A stretch of 64,000 nucleotides of DNA from JAHQVI01 sp963749875 (GCA_963749875.1 CAVVOX010000005.1:186001-250000); one strand, 5' to 3'. Positions 16,279-25,911 are shown, counted from the stretch's first letter. A program made the numbers and translations. Notes: a model not told the origin generated them from the sequence alone.

Positions 16279-17465
16279 AGCTTCTCAGGCTCCTCCAGCA
16301 GCTCGCCGATTTCGGCAAGAAATAGCGCGCCTGCGTGACCATCGCTGACCCGGTGGTCGGCTGCAAGCGTAACGGTCATGACCGAGCGGGGGACAATTTC
16401 GCCATTGACGACCCACGGGCGCTCAACGGCCTTGCCGAAACCGACGATCGCCACCTGCGGCGGATAGATGATGGCGTAAAGCGCCTCGACGCCGCGCTCG
16501 CCCAGGCTCGATACCGTGATTGTCGGGTCGGACATTTCCGAGCCGCGCATCCGTCCGGCGCGCGTGCGCGCAACGAGATCGCGAATGTCCACCATGAGTT
16601 CACCGAGCGGCTGCTTGTCCGCATCGTGAAGAGCAGGCGCTACGAGACCGCCGCCGCGAATGGCGATCGCCATGCCGACATGGATGGCCTCGGACGGCTC
16701 GAACCTTGCGTCGTTATAAAAGCCATTGAATGCGGGGAAGCGCCGGGCAGCAAGGGCGACGGCCTTTACATTCAGCGCGCCCATCAGAAGCCGCTCGGCG
16801 GGCGGCTTGGCGGCGTTGACGTCCGCCAGCCAATCCGAGCAGCGTGTGACGTCGATCTGGTGCTGGAGATAGTAATGCGGGATCTCCCGCTTTGAGCGCG
16901 CCATCGCCGCAGCGATAGCCGTTCGCATTGCGTCGAGGTCGAGGCCGCGGGCGCGCTTCTTCTCAGGTGATGGAGCGCCGGCGGCTGCGCGTTCGATGTC
17001 CTCTCTGACGATCGCTCCCCCTGGTCCGCTGCCCTTGATCGCGTTGATGTCGAGTCCGCGTTGCTGAGCGAGCCTCCGCGCGACCGGCGATATGCGAATC
17101 CCGCAGCCGGCGGGCGGCGCTTCGACGACGGCCGGTTTCGGCGCGACCGCAGGCGTGGCCGGCACAGTCTCGGCGGGCGGCGGCGCTGGCGCTTCGGATG
17201 GAGGAGCAGCGGCGCCGGTCTCGGCCTCGCCCTCCGTGCGAATGATCGCCAGTGGCGTTCCGACTGGAACTTTGGTGTCCAGATCCACGAGGATCTTCTC
17301 GACCCGCCCGGTTTCGAAGACTTCGATATCGATCGCGCCTTTTTGCGTCTCAACGACGGCAACGATATCGCCGCGCTTAACCTCATCGCCCGGCTTGACC
17401 ATCCACTCAACGAGTGTTCCCGCCTCCATATCGGCGCCGAGCGAGGGCATACGGAATTCGGCCAC
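16275..17465 (-). CDS. Dihydrolipoamide acyltransferase (E2) of a 2-oxoacid dehydrogenase complex
   Basis: 396 aa. Lipoyl domain residues 1-80 with Lys42 (VVETQKGAIDIEVF), an Ala/Pro-rich linker (about 84-118), a peripheral subunit-binding domain (RISPVARRLAQQRGLDI...GAIVREDI, about 124-158) and a C-terminal acyltransferase domain with AADHRVSDG carrying the catalytic His near 370. One lipoyl domain, as in pyruvate/acetoin-type E2. It follows the E1beta gene by 5 bp and overlaps the ACP gene. No E3 gene is nearby, so lipoamide dehydrogenase must come from elsewhere. Confidence 0.9.
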   Translation of the reverse strand: MAEFRMPSLGADMEAGTLVEWMVKPGDEVKRGDIVAVVETQKGAIDIEVFETGRVEKILVDLDTKVPVGTPLAIIRTEGEAETGAAAPPSEAPAPPPAETVPATPAVAPKPAVVEAPPAGCGIRISPVARRLAQQRGLDINAIKGSGPGGAIVREDIERAAAGAPSPEKKRARGLDLDAMRTAIAAAMARSKREIPHYYLQHQIDVTRCSDWLADVNAAKPPAERLLMGALNVKAVALAARRFPAFNGFYNDARFEPSEAIHVGMAIAIRGGGLVAPALHDADKQPLGELMVDIRDLVARTRAGRMRGSEMSDPTITVSSLGERGVEALYAIIYPPQVAIVGFGKAVERPWVVNGEIVPRSVMTVTLAADHRVSDGHAGALFLAEIGELLEEPEKL

Positions 17466-17470
17466 AGCAC

Positions 17471-18478
17471 TTACTCCCGGCCGAGCGCGGCCTTGGCGGC
17501 GGCGACAATCTTTTCAGGCTGCGGGATAGCCGCTTGCTCGAGGTGACGCGGATAAGGAATCGGCACCTCCTCGCTGCAGACCCGGCCAAGCGGTCCGTCA
17601 AGTTCCCAAAAGGCCTGTTCCATGATGCGCGTGCAGATTTCCGCCGCGAGGCTGCCGGTTTTCCAGCCTTCATCGACAATGACGGCACGCCCCGTTTTCC
17701 TGACCGACGCCATGATCGTGCTGTCATCCAGCGGTCTCAGGCTGCGCAGATCGATGACCTCGGGCTCGATCCCGTCGGCGACAAGAGTTTCGGCGGCGGC
17801 AAGCGTCTTCCACAAGGATCCGCCATAGGTGATCAGTGTGATGTCGCCGCCGCCCCGGCGTATCGCGGCTTTGGAGATGTCGACCGCTCCGGCCTCGGCG
17901 GCGAGCGTTCCGCTCATATTGTAGAGCATCACGTTCTCAAAGATCAGCACCGGATCGGGATCTTCGAGCGCTGACCACAACATGCCGCGCGCGTCTTCCA
18001 GCGTTGCCGGCGCGAGGACTTTGATCCCCGGAATATGCGCGTACCAGCCTTCCAGGCTATGCGAATGCTGCGCGGCGAGCTGTTTGCCGGCGCCGGTCGC
18101 CATGCGGATCACCACGGGCACGCCGAACTGATTGGCGGACATATGCCGGATCGTGGCCGCATTGTTGACAATCTGGTCGAGCGCGAGGAGGCTGAAATTG
18201 ACGGTCATCAGCTCGATGATCGGGCGCATCCCGGCCATCGCCGCGCCGATCCCCGCGCCGGTAAAACCGGATTCCGACAGCGGCGTGTCGCGAATGCGCT
18301 CGGGGCCGAATTCATCGAGCAGGCCTTTGCTCACCGCATAGCAGCCGCCATATTTGGCGACATCTTCGCCCATGAGAAAGACCCGCTCATCGCGTTTCAG
18401 CGCGTCGCGGATCGCCTCGCGCACAGCTTCGCGATAGGTGGTCTCCTTGGCCTCGCTTTTCGCTGTCGCTTCTTGCAT
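17471..18478 (-). CDS. 2-oxoacid dehydrogenase E1 beta subunit (pyruvate/acetoin type)
   Basis: 335 aa. Transketolase-like pyrimidine-binding domain at residues 18-190 (REAIRDALKRDERVFLMGEDVAKYGG; DTPLSESGFTGAGIGAAM; PVVIRMATGAGKQLAAQHSHS) and a C-terminal domain (EPEVIDLRSLRPLD; VIVDEGWKTGSLAAEI). With the alpha subunit it binds thiamine diphosphate and decarboxylates a 2-oxoacid such as pyruvate. It sits 3 bp after E1alpha and 5 bp before E2. Confidence 0.92.
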   Translation of the reverse strand: MQEATAKSEAKETTYREAVREAIRDALKRDERVFLMGEDVAKYGGCYAVSKGLLDEFGPERIRDTPLSESGFTGAGIGAAMAGMRPIIELMTVNFSLLALDQIVNNAATIRHMSANQFGVPVVIRMATGAGKQLAAQHSHSLEGWYAHIPGIKVLAPATLEDARGMLWSALEDPDPVLIFENVMLYNMSGTLAAEAGAVDISKAAIRRGGGDITLITYGGSLWKTLAAAETLVADGIEPEVIDLRSLRPLDDSTIMASVRKTGRAVIVDEGWKTGSLAAEICTRIMEQAFWELDGPLGRVCSEEVPIPYPRHLEQAAIPQPEKIVAAAKAALGRE

Positions 18479-18481
18479 CGC

Positions 18482-19474
18482 TCAGGCCGTCCCCTCGGCG
18501 TAAAGATATCGGTTCAGCTCGGAAACCGGCTCCCATGTCCCATTTTCGGCAAAGGCCACCGCTTCGGCAATTTCGGCGTCGATTTCCGCCTCGATCTCCG
18601 CGACCTCACCTTCGTGAACGATACCGTTACTATCAAGCCATTCCCGGAAACGGATGATCGGTCCCTTGGTGCGCTGGGCTTCTATTTCGGCCTTGTCGCG
18701 GTAAAGCTGCGCATCGAACATCGAATGCGCGCGAAACCGGTAAGTGCGGCATTCGAGGAAATAGGGCTTGCTCATCTCGCGGACCTGCCGGATCGCGCGC
18801 CGGGCCGCCGCTTCAACGGCGACCACATCCATGCCATCGACCACTTCGGACGCGATCTGGTAGCAACTTGCCTTTTGATGAATGTCGGTCTCAGCCTCGG
18901 AGCGCTCGAGCGCGGTGCCCATCGCATAGAAGTTGTTTTCGCAGACGAAGAGCACGGGCAGAGACCAGAGCGCGGCGAGGTTAAGGCTTTCGTGGAACTC
19001 ACCCTCGGCGACAGCGCCCTCGCCGAAAAAGCAAGCTGTGACGATATCTTCGCCCCGCATGCGATCGGCCAGCGCCAGGCCGACGGAAACGGGCAAGCCG
19101 CCGCCGACGATCGCGTTTCCGCCATAAAAATTCGTTGCGCGGTCGAAGAGATGCATCGAGCCGCCGCGTCCCCCGCTGCAGCCTTCCCGTTTGCCGAACA
19201 TCTCGGCCAGCACCGCCTTCATTGGCACGCCGCGCACCAAGGCGTGGCCATGCTCGCGGTAGGTCGCAACGATCCGGTCGCGCGCTTCCAGCACCGGAAT
19301 AACGCCTGCCGCGACGGCCTCCTCGCCATCATAGAGATGGAGAAAGCCGCGGATCTTTTCCTGCGTGTAGAGCTGAGCGCAGCTGCCTTCAAAGCGGCGG
19401 ATACGGATCATATGCCTCAGCAGCTCAATGGCGTGAGCCCGTGACAGATGGGGTTTTTCGGCGGCTTCGCTCAT
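18482..19474 (-). CDS. 2-oxoacid dehydrogenase E1 alpha subunit (pyruvate/acetoin type)
   Basis: 330 aa. YREHGHALVRGVP, GREGGSM-like SGGRGGSMHLFD and the thiamine diphosphate motif GEGAVAEGEFHESLNLAALWSLPVLFVCENN are all present (the motif usually reads GDG). YRFRAHSMFD near the C-terminus is the phosphorylation-loop region. It partners E1beta. Its start overlaps the stop of the acetate-CoA ligase gene (ATGA), so both are on one transcript. Whether pyruvate, acetoin or another 2-oxoacid is the substrate cannot be told from these motifs. Confidence 0.91.
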   Translation of the reverse strand: MSEAAEKPHLSRAHAIELLRHMIRIRRFEGSCAQLYTQEKIRGFLHLYDGEEAVAAGVIPVLEARDRIVATYREHGHALVRGVPMKAVLAEMFGKREGCSGGRGGSMHLFDRATNFYGGNAIVGGGLPVSVGLALADRMRGEDIVTACFFGEGAVAEGEFHESLNLAALWSLPVLFVCENNFYAMGTALERSEAETDIHQKASCYQIASEVVDGMDVVAVEAAARRAIRQVREMSKPYFLECRTYRFRAHSMFDAQLYRDKAEIEAQRTKGPIIRFREWLDSNGIVHEGEVAEIEAEIDAEIAEAVAFAENGTWEPVSELNRYLYAEGTA

Positions 19475-21228
19475 CGCTCGTCACTCTCAAGAGTGGAAAT
19501 ATCGCCTTCCGGCAGGCCGAGTTCGCGCGCCTTCAGCAGGCGGCGCATGATCTTTCCGCTGCGCGTTTTCGGCAGGTTCTGCCGGAACGCGATGTCGCGT
19601 GGGGCAACGGCGGGTCCGAGCCGCTTGCGCGCATGTCCGATCAGCTCCTTGCGCAGCGCATCGTCCGGCTGGTAGCCGTTCTTGATCGCGACATAGGCCT
19701 TGACCAGTTCACCGGCCGCTTCGTCCGGGATGCCGATGACGCCGACCTCGGCAACCGCCGGATGCTCCATCAGCGCGCTTTCGACCTCGAACGGACCGAT
19801 CAGATGGCCGGCGCTCTTGATCACGTCATCGGCGCGGCCCACGAACCAGAAATAGCCGTCCTCATCGCGCATAGCCAGGTCGCCGGAAAGATACCAGCCA
19901 TCGGCGAAGCATTTCTTATAGCGAGCCTCCTCGTTGAGATAGGCGCGCATCATGGAGGGCCAGCCCGGCCGCAAGGCGAGCTCGCCGCTCTTCATCGGCT
20001 CGGCGATCGGCCTGACATGTCCGTCCTCGCCATGTTCGACCACGGCGGCGGTGACGCCCGGCAGCGGCTTGCCCATCGATCCCGGCTTGACGTCCATCGA
20101 GGCATAGTTGGCGATCATGATGCCGCCCGTTTCGGTCTGCCACCAATTGTCGTGGAACGGCTTGCCGAAGGCTTCCGCGCTCCACACCACCGCTTCCGGA
20201 TTGAGCGGCTCGCCGACGCTGGCCATGAAGCGCAGCGCCGACAGATCGAAGCCCTTGACGACATCCGCGCCGATCTTCATCAGCATGCGGATCGCGGTCG
20301 GCGCGGTGTACCAGACATTGACCTTCTGATCCTGCAGAATGCGGTACCAGCGCTCCGCATCGAATTCCGCCTGGTCGACAATCATCGTCGCACCGTTGGT
20401 CAGCGGCGAGATGATGCCATAGGAGGTGCCCGTCACCCAGCCGGGATCGGCAGTGCACCAGAAGACATCGTCCGGATGAAGGTCGAGCGCGAGCCGTCCC
20501 GTGATGTTGTGGGAGACGACGGCCTCATGGACATGGACGGCGCCCTTCGGCCGTCCCGTCGTGCCGCTGGTGAAATGCAGAAGCGCCATATCTTCCGGCA
20601 TGGTGCGAACAATCTCGAAGGACTCCGGCGCCGATGACATGGCGGCGCTCAGGTCTATCGTGTCGGCGGGAGGATTGTCCGAGCTGTCGATCAGGAAGAC
20701 ATGCCTCAAGCTTGCCAGCTCATGCCGCCAGGGCTCGACCTTGCGCCGGTAGAGCGTCTCCGTCGTCACCAGCACCGACGCTTCGCCGATTGTCATCCTC
20801 GCCTTCACCGGCTCCGGGCCAAATGCCGAAAACAGGGGCGAGAACACGCTGCCGTTCTTCAGCGTGCCAAGAGCGCCGATATAGAGTTCCGGATAGCGCC
20901 CGAGCAGCGAAAAGACGCGATCACCCTTCCTGATCCCGTAGCATTGCAGTACATTGGCGAAGCGGTTGGTGGCGCCGGCCAGCGCCGCATAGCTGAAGTC
21001 GCGGACCTCGCCATCCCGTCCGATCCAGCGCAAAGCGATCTTTTCGCCTTTGCCGGCGGCGACATGGCGATCGACAGCCTCGTGGGCGATATTCAGCCCG
21101 CCATCCGGTAGCCCCTCCAGCAAGGCGCGCGCCTGGTCCCACGAAAAATTCGAAGCATAGGCATCATAATCGGTCAGATTGGCGGCTTGATAGTCTTCCG
21201 GGCGTTTCTGAATCCGTTCTGATGGCAT
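19471..21228 (-). CDS. acsA: Acetate-CoA ligase (AMP-forming), short form
   Basis: 585 aa, shorter than the 650-aa Acs of enterobacteria but typical of the AcsA/BclM-like branch. Adenylation motifs: HFTSGTTGRPKGAVHVH, NWWQTETGGIM, LSGDLAMRDEDGYFWFVGRADDVIKSAGHLIGPFEVES. The C-terminal TRSGKIMRRLL supplies the catalytic lysine. It would activate acetate (or a similar short acid) to acyl-CoA. First gene of the operon with E1alpha, E1beta, E2 and ACP, placing two routes to acetyl-CoA under one promoter. Confidence 0.88.
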   Translation of the reverse strand: MPSERIQKRPEDYQAANLTDYDAYASNFSWDQARALLEGLPDGGLNIAHEAVDRHVAAGKGEKIALRWIGRDGEVRDFSYAALAGATNRFANVLQCYGIRKGDRVFSLLGRYPELYIGALGTLKNGSVFSPLFSAFGPEPVKARMTIGEASVLVTTETLYRRKVEPWRHELASLRHVFLIDSSDNPPADTIDLSAAMSSAPESFEIVRTMPEDMALLHFTSGTTGRPKGAVHVHEAVVSHNITGRLALDLHPDDVFWCTADPGWVTGTSYGIISPLTNGATMIVDQAEFDAERWYRILQDQKVNVWYTAPTAIRMLMKIGADVVKGFDLSALRFMASVGEPLNPEAVVWSAEAFGKPFHDNWWQTETGGIMIANYASMDVKPGSMGKPLPGVTAAVVEHGEDGHVRPIAEPMKSGELALRPGWPSMMRAYLNEEARYKKCFADGWYLSGDLAMRDEDGYFWFVGRADDVIKSAGHLIGPFEVESALMEHPAVAEVGVIGIPDEAAGELVKAYVAIKNGYQPDDALRKELIGHARKRLGPAVAPRDIAFRQNLPKTRSGKIMRRLLKARELGLPEGDISTLESDER

Positions 21229-21462
21229 CGCCAGTACCTAATTCGGGGCCGAGGAACATTGATCTTCTGTTCGTAGAGACTGGGGGATCGCAGCCCCTTC
21301 CGCCTTGATCGGTGTCAATTGGGAGGAGACTTTTCGGGGGGCTCGGCCCGATACGACAAAACCAAGCTGTCATATGCGGGGTTCCTAGCACTCGCAGCCG
21401 CGCATATCTGGTTGCCCGCTTTTGTCAACGCAGCCTAGCTTGTAGAGAGCAATCTTGCTCAT

Positions 21463-22422
21463 TCAACCATTCCATGAACTTCTGTTTCGCGTGTTCCCGC
21501 TTCCCTTCCTTGCTGCGGCAGCCCGGCACATTCTTTGCGTAGCGATAGCGTGAGCGACCTTGCGCGCTATGTGATCCTGGGGCCAGCCCCCTGGCCAAAC
21601 GGGCACCGCATCGCTGATCAGCTCTTCGGCCAGCTCGGGCGAGATGCCGAGATCCCGCAAATAGCAGGCGGCCTTGAACACAGAGACTCCACCGTCTGAC
21701 GTATCTGACCAATTGGACTCGACCCCCAACCACGCCTTGGCGCGCTTTATGTCGCCGGGATGATCCCAGCCCCACGGCGGCGGTTCGGCTTCGACCGCAG
21801 GCCGAAGCCGCTCCGCGTGGCGCTCCTGCGCTTCGGCCGGGTCGATCCCGAAAGCGGCGGCGAAAGCGTCTAGGCTCATCACCTGCGAGGTTCCCTCGCT
21901 GACGATGTGGACAAGATGCGGTTCCACCTTCATATGGAACAAACCGGCACAGTGCCCGACCTGGGTCGTGAGCGCGCGTTTCGGGTCAGCGCCGTACATC
22001 TCGATTAAATCGAGATGAACCGCCCGTCATGCATCGAAGTCCGTTCCGGGCGTCAAGCGCCACCATGCCTGATATTTGCCCGGCGACAAATTGACGATAA
22101 GGCCCGGCGCTATAGGCCATGTGGTCGGCAGCGGTGCGCCGTCGAAGTCGAGAAAGGCGGCGCGATAGGCCGTCATGTTCTCTTTGCGCCGCCCGGTTCC
22201 GTCGGTGCGATTGACCGCGATATAGACGCCGCAGCGCTTGCGCTAAGCGCCTATGAGGCGTTGCCGGACCTGCGCCAGCGTGCCATGAAAGCCTTGGGCA
22301 AGCTTGGGATTCTGTTTCGTTTCGTCAAAGATCTGCCACGCCACGGTGGCGTCGTCGGAGTCGGTCAGAAATTTGATATGGCGACGGGCAGCTTCCCAAT
22401 CAGGCCGACTTACCATCTGCAT
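21463..22422 (-). pseudogene. Phage/plasmid RepB-type DNA primase, broken by two in-frame stops
   Basis: One continuous 320-codon frame from ATG 22422 to 21463 is interrupted only by TAG at 22245-22243 and TGA at 22029-22027. The first part reads ARRHIKFLTDSDDATVAWQIFDE and AQGFHGTLAQVRQRL. The next has GVYIAVNRTDGTGRRKENM, AAFLDFDGAPLP and LSPGKYQAWWRL, the RepB primase core with its acidic active site. The last part (IKRAKAWLGVESNWSDTSDGGVSVFKAACYLRDLGISPELAEELI) is the usual C-terminal helical region. Both stops are one C-to-T change from a sense codon. A relic of a mobile element. Confidence 0.8.
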
Positions 22423-22709
22423 TTACCTGTGATCGCCGCTACTGCGGACCAACGTTTGTGTGTGCCGTCTTGGTATACGGCGTAAAATGCGCTCGTACGG
22501 AAAGCCGCATATTTCACGGCAAAATATGCTATAGGCTTGGCCGCGGTCTCGTCATAGTGAGGATGACGGGAGCATAACTCCGCGACGTCTAACGCCTCTT
22601 GCCCACTTAACGGTTCTTCTAGTGTCGCGTTGTTTCGGATAGCGTCGAAATGGGCTTTCATCGCCTTATTGGTCGAAGACCTTGAGTTTAGATCAGTCAG
22701 CTCTTTCAC
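22410..22709 (-). CDS. Small protein of unknown function, possibly DUF3223-like
   Basis: 99 aa, starting MKELTDLNSRSSTNKAMKAHFDAIRNN. The second half (ELCSRHPHYDETAAKPIAYFAVKYAAFRTSAFYAVYQDGTHKRWSA) has the HP...K...F.V......FY.V..DG pattern remembered for DUF3223. It overlaps the start of the broken primase, so it probably came with the same mobile element. No function can be assigned; DUF3223 membership is uncertain. Confidence 0.5.
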   Translation of the reverse strand: MKELTDLNSRSSTNKAMKAHFDAIRNNATLEEPLSGQEALDVAELCSRHPHYDETAAKPIAYFAVKYAAFRTSAFYAVYQDGTHKRWSAVAAITGKCRW

Positions 22710-23090
22710 TCTTTAACTGCGGCGAGCCGATTTAACCCGGAGGCTAAGGCAGCTCGCCCATTTATCGGTCCTATATTGGCGTGCGCCGGGCTTCACTTGC
22801 ACAACGCGCCATTGCACAACTTTAGCGGTTATTGTCTGCCTAACGACAATCTGACGTCAAGCGCTGTGTCCGGCCAATGGGGGACGGGGGATTGCGTGCA
22901 TCTCGGTACCGGTATCCACCTAATTTCTCACATGGTCGATGTGAGAACCGAGGCTTTGTTCTCGGAGCGGTGAACGAAGGCTTATGCGCCTGCAAAGGCA
23001 GTGTTCGCGTATCCGCTTGACCGGCAACACACTGCACCACGCGCATTAAGCATGCGTGGGCGAATTCCGGCGTGCCACGGCTGCGATGCC
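22710..23090. other. Intergenic region with one strong hairpin
   Basis: About 380 bp without a supportable gene, between the mobile-element relic and the AI-2E-type transporter. TTCTCACAT (22925-22933) and ATGTGAGAA (22939-22947) form a perfect 9-bp stem with a GGTCG loop. A second weaker stem (CCGAG/CTCGG) follows. There is no U run, so it is not a clear terminator. It could be a protein-binding palindrome or part of a lost attachment region. Confidence 0.45.
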
Positions 23091-24182
23091 TCAGTCACTC
23101 TGGTCAGAGGCGCGCTGGCTCTCCGAAAGCGAATCCATGCCCAGCACCGCTTTGGCATCGGCCGACAGCAGGATCGCCACCCATTGCAGCGAGCGGATAT
23201 GGCTGCAAACGATGACCAGCGCCGTCGTCATCGGAACGGCGAGGAAGGCCCCGACGATGCCCCAGATCATTCCCCAGAACGCCAATGACGCAATGACGAC
23301 GAACGGGCTGAGATTCAGGGTCCTGCCCATCAGGCTCGGCTCGACCACATTGCCGATGATCACCTGCGCGCCCGACAGAAGAGTGGTGATGATGAAGAAC
23401 GGCCAAAGCGTATCGAACTGGATAAGCGCGAGCAGCGCCGGAAACGCCACGCCAAGAGCCGACCCGATGCTGGGAATGTAGTTGAGCAGAAAGATGATGA
23501 GCGCCCAGGTCTCGGCGAAATCGACACGGAGGATCTTCAGGACCGCATAGCTGACCCCGCCTATGAGCACACTCATGAGGGTCTTGATCCAGAGATACCG
23601 GCGAATGCTTTCGGAAATGTCCGTGAGCGCGCGCTGCATTTCGCCGGCGCGGTCGGTGCTGCTGAAAATCAGATCGATCTTGACCGCAAGACGGCCCCGC
23701 TCCATCAGAAGGAAGCCGGCATAAATCGCAACCAGTGCGACCGTCACGACGAAGCCTCCCGCCGAACCCAGGACGCCGGGAACTTCCCGGAGAAGATTGA
23801 GATTTCGCATGGCGTCGGTGACTTTCCCCGCAATCTGAGGACCCGCCCAGCCTATGAGCTGATCGGCGACCGCCTTCAGGCGCTCGACATAGCGCGGCCA
23901 GGCCTGAGCAACGGCATCCGCCTGCCCGGTGAGGACGTTAAAGACGGCAACGATCGCGATCACGAGAATGGCCACCGCGCTCAATGTCGCGAAGGGCTCG
24001 GGCAGCCCCAGCCGATGCAGGCGGTCGGCTCCGGCGCCCACGAGAACGGTGATCAGCAGGGCAATGACGATCGGGACAAGGAACGGCCCGCCGTAGACAA
24101 GGCCGACGATGAGGATCGCCAGCGTTGCCAGAATGAAGGTGACGTTTCTGAATGAGAGGTCACTACTCGGAGCCGCTGACAT
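23091..24182 (-). CDS. AI-2E family transporter (PerM/YhhT type)
   Basis: 363 aa, polytopic, about eight membrane segments: a hydrophobic pair near 15-47, one near 65-85, a soluble stretch (about 90-145), then helices near 148-165, 210-235, 240-262, 268-290 and 300-335. The LLNYIPSIGSALGVAFPALLAL and NVVEPSLMGRTLNLSPFVVIASLAFWGMIWGIVGAFLAVPM motifs define the family. Members export varied small molecules or act as Na+/H+ antiporters; the AI-2 link is historical. Stands alone. Confidence 0.87.
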   Translation of the reverse strand: MSAAPSSDLSFRNVTFILATLAILIVGLVYGGPFLVPIVIALLITVLVGAGADRLHRLGLPEPFATLSAVAILVIAIVAVFNVLTGQADAVAQAWPRYVERLKAVADQLIGWAGPQIAGKVTDAMRNLNLLREVPGVLGSAGGFVVTVALVAIYAGFLLMERGRLAVKIDLIFSSTDRAGEMQRALTDISESIRRYLWIKTLMSVLIGGVSYAVLKILRVDFAETWALIIFLLNYIPSIGSALGVAFPALLALIQFDTLWPFFIITTLLSGAQVIIGNVVEPSLMGRTLNLSPFVVIASLAFWGMIWGIVGAFLAVPMTTALVIVCSHIRSLQWVAILLSADAKAVLGMDSLSESQRASDQSD

Positions 24183-24339
24183 TGTAATCCCTCGATTGAC
24201 GGTCCGCTCGGCCGTTCCCGGTGGCCGCGGAGCACTGCGAGCTTAGCGCAACACGGTCGCGGCCGCGACCCGGCTGTGAAGGCAAGACCTTCAAGCTCTC
24301 AAGGCGGTTGGAAGGAACGGTGATCATCGACGCTTGCGA

Positions 24340-25872
24340 TCAACCGGTGGCGACACGTCCGGCGCTGCGCCCCGACGTCCCGGCCGGAGCCGCGGGATTT
24401 GTGGTAAAAGCCCGCCGATCGCCGCGGCAGATGGCTCGCGCGACGCCGCGGCCCATCGCGGCGACCAGCGGCACGCCGCCGACACCTGCCCATTGCCCGA
24501 CCATGAAGAAGTTGCCCAGTCCTGGGAGCGTCTGACTCAGCCGCTGGTGCATGAGGAGCACGCGCGCCATTGTACTTGCCGGGAAGTGATACGGCTGGCC
24601 GTTGCCGGTGAAGCGCAGCGTCGTCATTGGCGTCGCCACGTCGACGATTTCGATCTGCTGCCTGAGACCGGGGAAACGCTTCTCCAAGAGGTCGATGACG
24701 CTCTCCGCAATCGCCTGCTTCTGCGCCTGATACTGGTCGGGCGTGCAATGGAGCGCCTCCCAATATTTGTAGCTCGTGGCCATCACCACTTTCAGCGCGG
24801 TCTTGCCGGGCGGCGCAAGGCTGGGATCGAAAGCGAACGGCTCCACAAACAGCCGGTGCCGTACCTCATCGGCGATCGTGACCGGCTCATCCAGCGGCAG
24901 CACAATCGCATGAGGCTCGGCGGGCATTTCGCGGGCGAGTCCCAGCGCGACATGGATGCCCATTTCCATGCGATCCTCCGGCGCGCCGTAAAACGACCGG
25001 ATCGCGGCGTTGGTGTAGCGACCGCCCAGCATCTCATAGATCGTTGCATAGCCATTGGCGTTGGAGACAACGATGTCGGCGCGCTCCTCCGAGCCGTCGC
25101 TGAGCCGCACGCCGACGGCGCGGTCGTTCTCGACAAGGATGGACTGAACGCGCGCCTCATAGCGGATCTCGCCGCCTAATTCGAGGAAACGCCGCTCCAT
25201 GGCGCGCGCAAAGGCGATCGAGCCGCCGGCGGGCCAGCCGAGATCGCCAATATGCAGCCGGCCGAGGAAAGAGAGCAGGAACAGGACCGGCGAATTGGGC
25301 CAGTCATAGATCAGGCTCGGAATGGCGCGGCGCAGGAAGGGGTCGGAAAAGCGCTGCGCGAATTGCTCCAGCGTCACGCCGCTATATTTCGCGAGAGTGG
25401 GCAGCATCGTCAGTGCGCCCAAACGCTCGATGGGGCTGGCGAGCGCAAGGCCGAGCAGATCGAAGCGGGTGAAGCGGCGAGCCGCGCCGATCAGCTCCTC
25501 GATCGTTGCGGCGTCGGCGGGCGCGAGCTGCTTCATATGCGCTTCAAGCCGGTCGAGATCGGTGTAGATCACGAGAGGCTCGCCGTCCGGCCGCTCCACC
25601 CGAACCAGCTCCTCATAGGCGTGCATCTCGATCGCCGGCACGACGCCCAGCTCGCCCCACATGGCATGAAACGCGCTTTTTGGGCTGGTGCCCGCCAGAT
25701 TGTGAATGCAGCCGTCGAAAGTGTAGCCGTCCCGCTTCCACGACGTGCAGACGCCGCCGGGCGTCGTGTGCATTTCGAGGATCTTGGTGCGGTAGCCATT
25801 CATCTGCGCGTAGGAGCCGGTCGAGAGCCCCCCAATTCCGGCGCCGATGATGAGAATGGATCGGTTCGTCAT
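24340..25872 (-). CDS. Phytoene-desaturase-like FAD/NAD(P) oxidoreductase
   Basis: 510 aa. N-terminal Rossmann motif SILIIGAGIGGLSTGSYAQMNGY followed by EMHTTPGGVCTSW, typical of the CrtI/all-trans-retinol saturase group. The second FAD segment is WPAGGSIAFARAMERRFLELGGEIRYEARV, and the C-terminal FAD motif includes NFFMVGQWAGVGGVPLVAAMGR. Likely acts on a hydrophobic substrate near the membrane. No other carotenoid genes are near, so a carotenoid role is not supported. A palindromic repeat with an Fnr-like box lies 40-108 bp upstream. Confidence 0.82.
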   Translation of the reverse strand: MTNRSILIIGAGIGGLSTGSYAQMNGYRTKILEMHTTPGGVCTSWKRDGYTFDGCIHNLAGTSPKSAFHAMWGELGVVPAIEMHAYEELVRVERPDGEPLVIYTDLDRLEAHMKQLAPADAATIEELIGAARRFTRFDLLGLALASPIERLGALTMLPTLAKYSGVTLEQFAQRFSDPFLRRAIPSLIYDWPNSPVLFLLSFLGRLHIGDLGWPAGGSIAFARAMERRFLELGGEIRYEARVQSILVENDRAVGVRLSDGSEERADIVVSNANGYATIYEMLGGRYTNAAIRSFYGAPEDRMEMGIHVALGLAREMPAEPHAIVLPLDEPVTIADEVRHRLFVEPFAFDPSLAPPGKTALKVVMATSYKYWEALHCTPDQYQAQKQAIAESVIDLLEKRFPGLRQQIEIVDVATPMTTLRFTGNGQPYHFPASTMARVLLMHQRLSQTLPGLGNFFMVGQWAGVGGVPLVAAMGRGVARAICRGDRRAFTTNPAAPAGTSGRSAGRVATG

Positions 25873-25911
25873 GGCTTGATGCTCGCAGCTTTCAACGTGA
25901 TGCGATCGGCC

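Noticed and set aside
23091..24182. Autoinducer-2 exporter as a specific function
   Set aside because: The family name is historical; most members do not handle AI-2 and no quorum-sensing gene is nearby.
24340..25872. Carotenoid desaturase (crtI) assignment
   Set aside because: No other carotenoid gene is near, and the family includes many lipid and retinoid oxidoreductases.
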